From DATBMA01 sp036555105 (GTDB taxonomy: Bacteria; Actinomycetota; Acidimicrobiia; Spongiisociales; ZC4RG35), in contig DATBMA010000094.1 of assembly GCA_036555105.1 (NCBI GenBank), positions 1-6,981 on the forward strand: a stretch of 6,981 bases of DNA, read 5' to 3'. A model generated the notes under the pieces. That model was given only the letters and a program-made list of their open reading frames with translations. It did no database searches and had not been told where the DNA came from. Below, piece by piece: positions 1-5,449 of the stretch; within the stretch, counting starts at the first letter, position 1, and every line of letters begins with the position of its first letter. A program made the translations under genes and the position numbers.

Positions 1-1
1 G

Positions 2-286
2 CTCAAGGCCGAACAGCTCAGCGGCCAGAGTTTCACCGTTTCGAACATCGGCGCCCTTGGGGGAGGATTCGGCACACCCATCGTCCCCTATGGCACCACC
101 GCCATCCTCTCGGCGGGCAGGGCGGCGGAGGCACCAGTTGCTCGTGAAGGACGGGTGAAGGTGGCGCCGGTGATGCCGCTCTCGCTCTCATATGACCATC
201 GTGTGATCGATGGCGGTCAAGGCCGGAGGTTCATGGCGATGGTGCTCGAGAACCTCGAAGAGCCGGCTCTCTTCCTGGCCTCCTGA
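2..286 (+). CDS. 2-oxoacid dehydrogenase E2 dihydrolipoamide acyltransferase, C-terminal fragment (5' end outside window)
   Basis: This is the last 94 residues of the catalytic domain of an E2 acyltransferase, the core enzyme that moves an acyl group from lipoamide to coenzyme A in pyruvate, 2-oxoglutarate or branched-chain 2-oxoacid dehydrogenase complexes in the cytoplasm. The fragment shows the family hallmarks: a FTVSNIGALGG segment (residues 11-21 of the fragment), then TAILSAGR, then PLSLSYDHRVIDGG near the end. The His and Asp of HRVIDG are the catalytic acyltransferase residues. The reading frame is open from the left edge, and the lipoyl and subunit-binding domains must lie upstream. 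The stop overlaps the next start by one base (TGATG), so the two genes are probably cotranscribed. The acyl substrate cannot be decided from this end alone; GTPI followed by an AIL segment slightly recalls actinobacterial branched-chain-type E2s. Confidence 0.93.
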   Translation, partial: LKAEQLSGQSFTVSNIGALGGGFGTPIVPYGTTAILSAGRAAEAPVAREGRVKVAPVMPLSLSYDHRVIDGGQGRRFMAMVLENLEEPALFLAS

Positions 287-696
287 TGGCGAACGTTGAG
301 GTCTCGGAGGCAGCAGAGGCTCGGCTTCGCGACGAGATCATCATCTGGATGTCGACGGTGACCCCGGCCGGCCAGCCGCAGAGCTACCCGGTCTGGTTCC
401 TGTGGACGGGCGAGGTCCTGTGGGTGTATTCCATGGACGGGATCAGGGTCCGCAACCTCGGCCAGAACGGAAAGGTGAACCTTCACCTCAACAGCGACGC
501 GGGTGGAGGATCGGTTGTCGTGATCCAGGGGACGGCCGAGGTGGTAAGGGACGCCCCCGCCTCTCACGCGGTCCCTGAATACGCCGCCAAGTACGGCCCG
601 AAGCTGGCCGAATACGGATGGTCCTGGGAGCGATTCGAGAGGGACTACCCGGTCCCCATCCGAATCACCCCCACCCGGGTCCAGACCGACGACTGA
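286..696 (+). CDS. PPOX-class, probably F420-dependent oxidoreductase (Rv3369-like)
   Basis: A 136-residue protein that looks like a complete single-domain split beta-barrel flavin/deazaflavin-binding protein of the pyridoxamine 5'-phosphate oxidase-like superfamily. Seen in the sequence: an N-terminal helix, then WMSTVTPAGQPQSYPVWFLW (about residues 21-40), the first two strands of the barrel; RNLGQNGKVNLHLNSD (about 56-71), the cofactor-phosphate region; VIQGTAEV (79-86); and a C-terminal YPVPIRITPTRV strand. This order and length match the mycobacterial Rv3369 family, often labelled F420-dependent. Such proteins bind F420 or a flavin and reduce small substrates or scavenge cofactor; the substrate here cannot be told. 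The ATG overlaps the E2 stop (TGATG), which suggests translational coupling; no functional link to E2 is evident. FMN or haem binding instead of F420 remains possible. Confidence 0.85.
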   Translation: MANVEVSEAAEARLRDEIIIWMSTVTPAGQPQSYPVWFLWTGEVLWVYSMDGIRVRNLGQNGKVNLHLNSDAGGGSVVVIQGTAEVVRDAPASHAVPEYAAKYGPKLAEYGWSWERFERDYPVPIRITPTRVQTDD

Positions 697-740
697 GCCT
701 CTCGCCCATCGACCATAGGGCGAATAGCCTTTGGGGGACA

Positions 741-750
741 GGGAGAGAGG
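741..750 (+). promoter_or_regulatory. Ribosome binding site of the type II GAPDH-like gene
   Basis: A purine run GGGAGAGAGG lies 3 bases upstream of the ATG at 754; its GGGAG part is 8 bases from the start. It fixes this ATG as the start and shows the gene is translated independently despite the preceding gene ending only 57 bases upstream. Confidence 0.65.
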
Positions 751-753
751 CAG

Positions 754-1812
754 ATGTCAAACATCATCCACGTCGTGGGCACCGGCACGATCGGCGAGCC
801 GCTCATCGGGCTGCTGGCGGATCACAAGGCCGACTTCGGCATCGACGAGGTCACCTTCCACAAGAACTCCCCGCTGCTCACCGAGCGGGGCAAGGTGAAC
901 GATCTGGTCCGTAGGGGCGCGGTGCTTGTGGTCGACGACGAGAAGCGGTCGACCTTCGAGGAGCTGGGGCACGCCCCCAAGTACGAGAGCAGGGAGGCGA
1001 TCGAGCGGGCCAAAGTGGTCATCGACTGCACGCCGGTTGGCAACGACAACAAGGAAGAGTTCTACGCCGCCGCCAAGGGGCCGATCGGTTTCATGGCTCA
1101 GGGCTCCGAGTTCGGCTTTGGCAAGATGTATGCCCGCGGCATCAATGACGAGGCCCTCGTGCACGGCACTGACCGCTTCCTGCACATCGTCTCTTGCAAC
1201 ACCCACAACATCGCGGTGTTGGTCAAGACCCTGGCCATGGACGATGATGGCGCCAACCATCTGACCTCGGGCGAGTTCGTTTGCATTCGCCGTTCCAACG
1301 ACATCAGCCAGGATTCCGGGTTCGCCCCGAGCCCGACGGTCGAGCGCCACAAGGACCTCCGCTTCGGAACCCACCATGCTCGGGACGCCCACGATCTGTT
1401 CGCCACTCTCGGCTTCGATCTCAACCTGTATTCCTCGGCGATGAAGCTCAACACCCAGTACATGCACGCCATCCACTTCTCATTGGCGCTCGATCGGGAG
1501 ATGACCCTGGACGAGGCCAAGGAGCGGCTCATGGCCAACAAGCGGGTGGCCATCACCTACAAGCGGTCGGCCAACCAGGTCTTCTCATTCGGGCGTGACC
1601 ACGGGTACTACGGGCGGATCCTCTCGCAGACGGTGGTTGCGCTCGAGACCCTGGCCGTGCGCAACGGCAACGAATTGGTCGGCTTCTGCTTCACCCCCCA
1701 GGACGGCAACCCGCTTCTGTCGACCGTGGCAGCCATGCTCTGGTACTTGGATCCGGAGGACGTCGACCGGCGGATGGACATGCTCCGCCCGTACCTGTTC
1801 CAAGAGGTCTAG
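754..1812 (+). CDS. Type II (archaeal-type) glyceraldehyde-3-phosphate dehydrogenase-like protein
   Basis: A 352-residue cytoplasmic NAD(P)-dependent dehydrogenase fold. The N-terminus carries a Rossmann motif GTGTIG (residues 9-14). VIDCTPVG (about 89-96) and FMAQGSEFGFG (113-123) parallel the VDCTPGG and FQGGE segments of archaeal GAPDH. SCNTHN (147-152) supplies the presumed catalytic Cys148, matching the archaeal SCNTTG motif. GTHHARD (205-211) matches archaeal SHHGPD and would supply the general-base His. KLNTQYMHAIHF (231-242) corresponds to the LMHMH region. The length is slightly above the usual ~335-340 residues. Archaeal enzymes oxidise glyceraldehyde 3-phosphate to 1,3-bisphosphoglycerate. 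Because catalytic residues are kept, an aldehyde (possibly phosphorylated) oxidation or the reverse reaction is likely, but pgk or tpi are not adjacent and the sequence is divergent, so the true substrate is uncertain. The start is supported by a strong ribosome binding site. Confidence 0.75.
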   Translation: MSNIIHVVGTGTIGEPLIGLLADHKADFGIDEVTFHKNSPLLTERGKVNDLVRRGAVLVVDDEKRSTFEELGHAPKYESREAIERAKVVIDCTPVGNDNKEEFYAAAKGPIGFMAQGSEFGFGKMYARGINDEALVHGTDRFLHIVSCNTHNIAVLVKTLAMDDDGANHLTSGEFVCIRRSNDISQDSGFAPSPTVERHKDLRFGTHHARDAHDLFATLGFDLNLYSSAMKLNTQYMHAIHFSLALDREMTLDEAKERLMANKRVAITYKRSANQVFSFGRDHGYYGRILSQTVVALETLAVRNGNELVGFCFTPQDGNPLLSTVAAMLWYLDPEDVDRRMDMLRPYLFQEV

Positions 1813-1837
1813 ATCCGCCCGCCGTCGATCGCGGCTG

Positions 1838-1859
1838 CGGCCTGCGCAAAACGCGGCCG
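1838..1859. terminator. GC-rich hairpin between convergent genes, possible bidirectional terminator
   Basis: CGGCC-T-GCG, loop CAAAA, CGCGGCCG forms an 8-bp stem with one bulged T, 26 bases after the GAPDH-like stop and in the 106-base gap before the convergent dihydrofolate-reductase-like gene ends. There is no T-tract, so it would be a weak or non-canonical terminator. The rest of the gap shows nothing else recognisable. Confidence 0.35.
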
Positions 1860-1918
1860 GAGGTCCGAGCTGGTGTCACCGTCCGCCGTAGCCCTCTTCA
1901 CGGACTCGCTCAGATCGA

Positions 1919-2500
1919 TCAACGGCGCACCCGATAGCGCAGGTGAAGCACCCGGTTGCCCTGGATCACCACATCAGGATCCTCCAACAGGTGCTGCGCG
2001 TCGACCGACCCGAAGTAGCGCTTGCCGGACCCGAACACGACGGGTACGACGTCCATGCGCACCTCGTCGACCAGGCCCGCGGCAAGCACCTGGCCACCGA
2101 CTTCGCCAGCGGCGACCTCGACCATGCGGTCACCCGCAAGCTCCTGCGCCTTGGCCACGGCTGCCTCGACGCCGTCAACGAAGTGAAACGGCGCTTCGGG
2201 GTCCCAGCCCTCAGGCTCCGGCCGGTGGGTCACGACGACCACGTGGTCGATCCCGCCCGGAGGCTTCCCGTCCCAGCCGTCCGTCATGTCGAAGACGTGG
2301 CGGCCGACGACGGTCGCCCCGATCTGGTTCCAATACGGGCGGGTGTAGTCGTAGGAGGTCTGCGACACCTTCAAGTCGCCGCTCTCGTCCAACGGCACGT
2401 CACCGCTGGTCAACCAGTCGAACAGGGGTCCGGGCTGGTCGTTCTCGTCCGCGATGAAGCCGTCCACCGACACTGAGCTATACATGACCACTCTGCCCAT
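1919..2500 (-). CDS. Dihydrofolate reductase / RibD C-terminal domain family protein
   Basis: A 193-residue single-domain protein of the RibD_C/DHFR-like superfamily. Seen in the sequence: VVMYSSVSVDGFIAD (residues 4-18), the family's first strand with the Ser-x-Asp-Gly-Phe-Ile signature; TVVGRHVFDMTDGW (63-76), the Gly-Arg-x-x-(Tyr/Phe)...Trp motif that binds the NADPH cofactor; and GEVGGQVLAAGLVDEVRMDVVPVVFGSG (132-159), the second phosphate-binding glycine turn followed by the Leu-Val-Asp-Glu helix and Pro-Val-x-Phe-Gly-x-Gly. Members of this group are stand-alone reductases usually of unknown substrate, not the essential folate enzyme and not riboflavin RibD (no deaminase domain here). 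AGAGGAG lies immediately upstream of the ATG with only 3 bases from AGGAG, so the ATG five codons further in is an alternative start. It is the last gene of a minus-strand run, 84 bases from its upstream neighbour, so it may have its own promoter. Confidence 0.85.
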   Translation of the reverse strand: MGRVVMYSSVSVDGFIADENDQPGPLFDWLTSGDVPLDESGDLKVSQTSYDYTRPYWNQIGATVVGRHVFDMTDGWDGKPPGGIDHVVVVTHRPEPEGWDPEAPFHFVDGVEAAVAKAQELAGDRMVEVAAGEVGGQVLAAGLVDEVRMDVVPVVFGSGKRYFGSVDAQHLLEDPDVVIQGNRVLHLRYRVRR

Positions 2501-2562
2501 GGGCTCCTCTGCGTTGGAAGATGCCCTGATATTGGCGTCTCGTGAGCTATCGCTTCTGCAAG

Positions 2563-2572
2563 GAATCGATTC
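2563..2572. repeat. Perfect 10-bp palindrome GAATCGATTC in the gap upstream of the DHFR-like gene
   Basis: The palindrome sits in the 84-base intergenic stretch, 63 bases upstream of the minus-strand start at 2500. It lies inside a looser inverted pair, TCGCT at 2550-2554 and AGCGA at 2573-2577. The position would suit an operator, but ten-base palindromes also arise by chance and no regulator gene is adjacent. Confidence 0.25.
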
Positions 2573-2584
2573 AGCGACAAACCA

Positions 2585-2980
2585 CTACGTTCCCCACTCG
2601 GGCGGTGGGTCCATGTGGCCCGGCTGGTAGTGGTAGTACTCGCGTAGGCGCCGGCACAGCCAGTTGTCGTCGAAGTCGAGCAGCATGCACCCGGGCAGGG
2701 TGACGTCGGCTCCGTCGCCCTTCATGTTCGTCCAGAACTCGACGGCGACTCGCTTGCCTTCCACGAACGGCCGGCCCATCTTCACCTCGACCTCACTCTG
2801 GGCCGCGGTCACCGACGTCCAGTACCCGTGGACACCTTCCCGGCCCTGGCTCGGATCGGAGAAGATCTCGGAGCGATAGGTCGCGTCCTCAGTGAAGAGC
2901 GCGGCGGCCGCATCGGCGTCTCTCTGTTCCCACGCCACTCGGTAACCCTCGATCCAATCGCCAAGCGATCCCGGCACCAT
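2585..2980 (-). CDS. SnoaL/NTF2-like small protein, coupled to the cyclase gene
   Basis: A 131-residue NTF2-fold (SnoaL-like) protein, a cone-shaped alpha+beta barrel found in many small enzymes and binding subunits. Seen: an N-terminal helix LGDWIEGYRVAWEQRDADA (about 6-24), then AALFTEDATYRSEIF (26-40) and GREGVHGYW (46-54), the classic NTF2 helix-loop order; then beta strands ending LDFDDNWLCRRLREYYHY (101-118). No function can be named. The start at 2980 is chosen because GAGAGG stands 4 bases upstream. An in-frame GTG at 3013 overlaps the stop of the cyclase gene (GTGA) and would add 11 residues without a family counterpart, so it is the alternative. Either way the gene is probably translated with the cyclase from one mRNA. 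A role as ligand-binding partner of the cyclase is only a guess. Confidence 0.8.
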   Translation of the reverse strand: MVPGSLGDWIEGYRVAWEQRDADAAAALFTEDATYRSEIFSDPSQGREGVHGYWTSVTAAQSEVEVKMGRPFVEGKRVAVEFWTNMKGDGADVTLPGCMLLDFDDNWLCRRLREYYHYQPGHMDPPPEWGT

Positions 2981-3009
2981 TACCCCTCTCGTCAAGCTGA
3001 TCGGCAGTC

Positions 3010-4344
3010 TCACGCGCCCGTCACCGCCGAGTACAGGCGCCAGGAGCCGGGCACGCCTTTGAGAGTGTGCTCGGCTTGGTCCTCGAAGACGACCTCGGAG
3101 CCGACCAGCAGATCCCTGACCGTGCTCGATACCAGCACCTGTCCACCATCCGCCAGGCTCATGATCCTGGAGGCTATGTGGACCGCTAGCCCCCCGAGGT
3201 CGTCGCCGCGCACCTCGACCTCACCGGTGTGCACCCCGGCCCGGATCTGCAGACCCACCGCCGGCATGGCATCGACCAATGCGAGAGCGCACCGGACCGC
3301 GGAGATGGGGCGATCGAAGTTGGCAAAGAACCCATCGCCAGTGGTTGATACCTCGTGACCACCGAATCGGTTCAGCTGGCGGCGGGTCAACTCGTGGTGC
3401 TGATCGAGCAGGTCCCGCCAGCGGCGATCGCCGACCTGGGCCGCGCGGTCGGTAGAGGCGACGATGTCGGTGAACAGCAGAGTGGTCAGTAGTCGATCCG
3501 GATCCTCCCCGGAGCGGGCTCCGGTGAGAAACTCCTCGATCTCATCAACGACCTGGTCCACCCCCTCTGAGAAGACTCCGTAGTCGGTGCCGGGCAGCCC
3601 AACGAACTTCGCCCCGGCAATGGCGTCGGCAACCTTTCGCGATTGCTCGACGGGAACGATGAGGTTGCCTGTGCGGGTCAGCACCAGCGTGGGACAGCGG
3701 ATCTCCGGAAGCAGGTCGGTGATGTCAGCTTCCAGTGCCTGTCGGTAGAAGTGGCCGTATACACCGGGGCGAATCGACAGACGCTGCAGACGGGCCAGCC
3801 GATGCTCGAACTCCACGTCACCAATCCGGCTGGGAGCGAGAAACTCGACTCCGCTGTCGTTGGTTATGGCGCTCGCCTCGATTACGGCGACAACCTCATC
3901 TATCGATTGCAGTGACAGGTCGGCGGACAGGACCAGATGGGGGGTCGGAGAAAACAGAACCAGGGAACGGCAGATCTCCGGATGGGCAACTGCGAGCATT
4001 ACGGCGAGGACTGACCCGTCGTTGATGCCGATCACTGCCGCACCTTCCGACCCAGCGGCTGCCAGCACCGCCATCGCATCATCTACCTGGGTGTCGAGGT
4101 CGGGAAGTTGATCGACGGGCACAGGGTCTGACAGCCCGGTGCCGCGACGATCGAAGTGGATCAAGCGCCCAATGGAAGTCAGTCGGCGGAGGAAGCGGGC
4201 GTAGTCAGGAAAGTCCCACACCGCCTCGACGTGATGGGCCCAGGTGTCGATCAGCAGCAGGTCCAGGCTGTGATCACCGACCACCTGGTACGCGATGTAG
4301 GTGCCGCCATTGGAGGCGTACCCGGGTGTGGGTCGCTCGTCCAC
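3010..4344 (-). CDS. Alpha/beta-hydrolase-like domain fused to class III adenylate/guanylate cyclase domain (Rv1900c-like)
   Basis: A 444-residue two-domain protein. Residues about 10-272 are an alpha/beta-hydrolase fold (YIAYQVVGD at 16-24, HFDRRGTGLSD at 63-73); residues about 285-440 are a class III nucleotidyl cyclase that would make cAMP or cGMP as a dimer. In the cyclase, metal-binding Asp293 (LFTDIVAST) and Asp337 (TTGDGFF) are present, as are Asp382 and the transition-state Arg393 (AVHIASRI). The position usually holding the adenine-selecting Lys, just before TTGDG, is Ser333, and the usual Asn is His389. In the hydrolase the nucleophile elbow reads GINDG (106-110) instead of GxSxG, the acid position is Asn227 and the expected His is Tyr255, so it is probably catalytically dead and may bind a ligand. 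The layout matches mycobacterial Rv1900c (about 462 residues). The protein is soluble, with no membrane segment seen. The GTG start is the only usable one nearby. Confidence 0.9.
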   Translation of the reverse strand: MDERPTPGYASNGGTYIAYQVVGDHSLDLLLIDTWAHHVEAVWDFPDYARFLRRLTSIGRLIHFDRRGTGLSDPVPVDQLPDLDTQVDDAMAVLAAAGSEGAAVIGINDGSVLAVMLAVAHPEICRSLVLFSPTPHLVLSADLSLQSIDEVVAVIEASAITNDSGVEFLAPSRIGDVEFEHRLARLQRLSIRPGVYGHFYRQALEADITDLLPEIRCPTLVLTRTGNLIVPVEQSRKVADAIAGAKFVGLPGTDYGVFSEGVDQVVDEIEEFLTGARSGEDPDRLLTTLLFTDIVASTDRAAQVGDRRWRDLLDQHHELTRRQLNRFGGHEVSTTGDGFFANFDRPISAVRCALALVDAMPAVGLQIRAGVHTGEVEVRGDDLGGLAVHIASRIMSLADGGQVLVSSTVRDLLVGSEVVFEDQAEHTLKGVPGSWRLYSAVTGA

Positions 4345-4352
4345 TCCATTCG

Positions 4353-4358
4353 ATCGTA
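4353..4358 (-). promoter_or_regulatory. Candidate -10 box TACGAT for a leaderless cyclase mRNA
   Basis: TACGAT on the minus strand fits TANNNT and ends 8 bases before the GTG at 4344. No ribosome binding site precedes that GTG, so transcription may begin at or next to the start codon. No clear -35 box is seen. Confidence 0.35.
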
Positions 4359-4421
4359 TTCGCCCATTTCGGGGACCCGTTGACGACCGCCGGCGCTGCT
4401 TTGTCGTCTGGCCGGGATCAG

Positions 4422-5105
4422 TCAGTCCCAGACTTCACGGACCAGCTCGACCGGGGCACGGAACAGGGTTGCTGCCAACCGGGGACTGGGGTCATCCGCC
4501 TGTTCTCGCAAGCAACTGACCAGCTCGTGCAGTCCCGCGGTCTGATCGAGGATCTGCACATCGGGGAACGCCCGGACTGTCGGCTCGTACACCGAGGATG
4601 CCCAGGCTCCGGACTCCTGCTCATGGCCGAAGGTGGTCACGAAGAGCCCGTGCTGGAGCGACTTGAGGGCGTTCTGGAATGCCTTGGCGGACTCGCTCTT
4701 CTCGAGACCGACTGCCCGTCGGAGGGCCATCGAGGCGATCGGGCCCTCGGCCAGGACCGCCTCATAGACCATGCCGGCATCTGGTGAGATCCCCCACGCC
4801 TGGGACACGTCCTCCTCGACATCGGCGGCTCGCCCACACCAGCCCAAGGCTGCCGGCAGCAGCCCAACCGATACGAAGGTCCCGCGCTTGCGCAACCACT
4901 CCCCGAACCAGGCCGCCCCACGCAGGGGAAGCTCGGCCCTGCACTCCCACACCACCTCGGTCTCCGGCCCCCAGTCATCGATGGAGTCGTGGCCGGTGAG
5001 CTGCATGTGGAGGTTGGGGAACTCGGTGGCGCGCTTGCTCCCGAACAGGTAGGCCAGTCCGACCTTCGAGATGAACTCGACCGCGTCGTCGAAGGTCGCC
5101 GTCAC
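4422..5105 (-). CDS. AlkZ-related-like protein of unknown function
   Basis: A 227-residue soluble protein. The N-terminal part, DAVEFISKVGLAYLFGSK (residues 7-24), followed by EFPNLHMQLTG (28-38), DDWG (43-46), and RGTFVSVGLLPAALG (74-88), has the order I associate with the AlkZ-related hypothetical protein family, distant relatives of the AlkZ/YcaQ crosslink DNA glycosylases. Residues about 108-160 (AGMVYEAVLAEGPIASMALRRAVGL, then KAFQNALKSLQHGLFVTTFG) look like a winged helix-turn-helix with a recognition helix. I do not see a convincing AlkZ catalytic QxQ motif, so glycosylase activity is not claimed. The family call is from memory of the pattern and is moderate only. The gene is divergent to the cinA block and 77 bases upstream of the cyclase on the same strand. 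The start is GTG with a candidate -10 box 7 bases away and no ribosome binding site. Confidence 0.6.
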   Translation of the reverse strand: MTATFDDAVEFISKVGLAYLFGSKRATEFPNLHMQLTGHDSIDDWGPETEVVWECRAELPLRGAAWFGEWLRKRGTFVSVGLLPAALGWCGRAADVEEDVSQAWGISPDAGMVYEAVLAEGPIASMALRRAVGLEKSESAKAFQNALKSLQHGLFVTTFGHEQESGAWASSVYEPTVRAFPDVQILDQTAGLHELVSCLREQADDPSPRLAATLFRAPVELVREVWD

Positions 5106-5112
5106 CCGACCG

Positions 5113-5118
5113 AGGCTA
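5113..5118 (-). promoter_or_regulatory. Candidate -10 box TAGCCT for the minus-strand AlkZ-related-like gene
   Basis: TAGCCT on the minus strand fits TANNNT and ends 7 bases before the GTG at 5105, the spacing expected if transcription starts at the start codon. No Shine-Dalgarno is visible. It faces away from the plus-strand box at 5154 in a 61-base divergent region. Confidence 0.4.
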
Positions 5119-5153
5119 GGCCCGAGCCGGGCAAGCCGATCGGAGGCAGGGAG

Positions 5154-5159
5154 TACCGT
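5154..5159 (+). promoter_or_regulatory. Candidate -10 box TACCGT for the small gene-cinA-thpR block
   Basis: TACCGT fits TANNNT and ends 7 bases before the ATG at 5167. If real, this is a leaderless promoter for the block. The reading competes with a GGGAG at 5149-5153 that could serve as ribosome binding site for a GTG at 5158, so only one of the two interpretations can be right. No LexA-type SOS box was seen here. Confidence 0.35.
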
Positions 5160-5166
5160 GCGAGCG

Positions 5167-5442
5167 ATGGACGGCCACCTTCAACGGCAAGCGCTCACCG
5201 CCGCCGAGCATGCCATCGAGGCCCTCGGCCGCCACGACGGAGCGGGGGCACGGACGGCCGTCGCCCTTGCCGTGGAGCGCGACCAGGCCGGGTTGTTCGC
5301 AGCCCTGGCCGACGCCGTCCACTTGGCCGCTTCCCAGCTCGAGGAGGAGGGTGAGGTAGCCCCTTCCACCTGGGATGCGTTGGCAGACGCAGTCGGCCCC
5401 GGCCCATTGCAAGGCCTGGTCGAGTCGAGCCGGGGCGCCTGA
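5167..5442 (+). CDS. Small alanine-rich helical protein of unknown function upstream of cinA
   Basis: A 91-residue protein rich in Ala, Leu and Glu, predicted to be almost all helix: residues about 4-21, then 27-38, 42-62 (GLFAALADAVHLAASQLEEE) and 69-76. There is no signal peptide or membrane segment, and no catalytic motif. I do not recognise the family. Support as a real gene comes from its position: it begins in the divergent promoter region, has actinobacterial codon use, and ends 7 bases before the cinA start. The frame stays open upstream, but a start at 5071 would overlap the divergent gene, so ATG 5167 (leaderless) or GTG 5158 (with GGGAG 4 bases away, 94 residues) is preferred. A tetratricopeptide-like helical pair or a small binding partner of CinA is possible but unproven. 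Confidence 0.6.
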   Translation: MDGHLQRQALTAAEHAIEALGRHDGAGARTAVALAVERDQAGLFAALADAVHLAASQLEEEGEVAPSTWDALADAVGPGPLQGLVESSRGA

Positions 5443-5449
5443 GACCACT

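Noticed and set aside
757..1476. 239-codon minus-strand frame opposite the GAPDH-like gene
   Set aside because: The plus strand shows ordered catalytic motifs and a ribosome binding site; the minus-strand product shows no family signature.
1943..2476. Long plus-strand open frame (177 codons) opposite the DHFR-like gene
   Set aside because: It is antisense to a protein with clear RibD/DHFR motifs; its product has no recognisable domain. Long antisense frames are common in GC-rich DNA.
4326..4787. 153-codon plus-strand frame across the cyclase start and the AlkZ-related-like gene
   Set aside because: It overlaps two better-supported minus-strand genes and has no recognisable domain; it is a codon-bias shadow.
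5071..5157. N-terminal extension of the small gene before cinA
   Set aside because: The added residues would overlap the divergent gene's coding start and the promoter region, and look like non-coding translation.
5106..5166. LexA/SOS operator controlling the cinA block
   Set aside because: I looked for a GAAC-N4-GTTC-type site in the divergent region and saw none.
5375..5449. 25-codon N-terminal extension of cinA
   Set aside because: CinA proteins begin close to the AVGTELL motif, and the extension lies within the preceding small gene in another frame.
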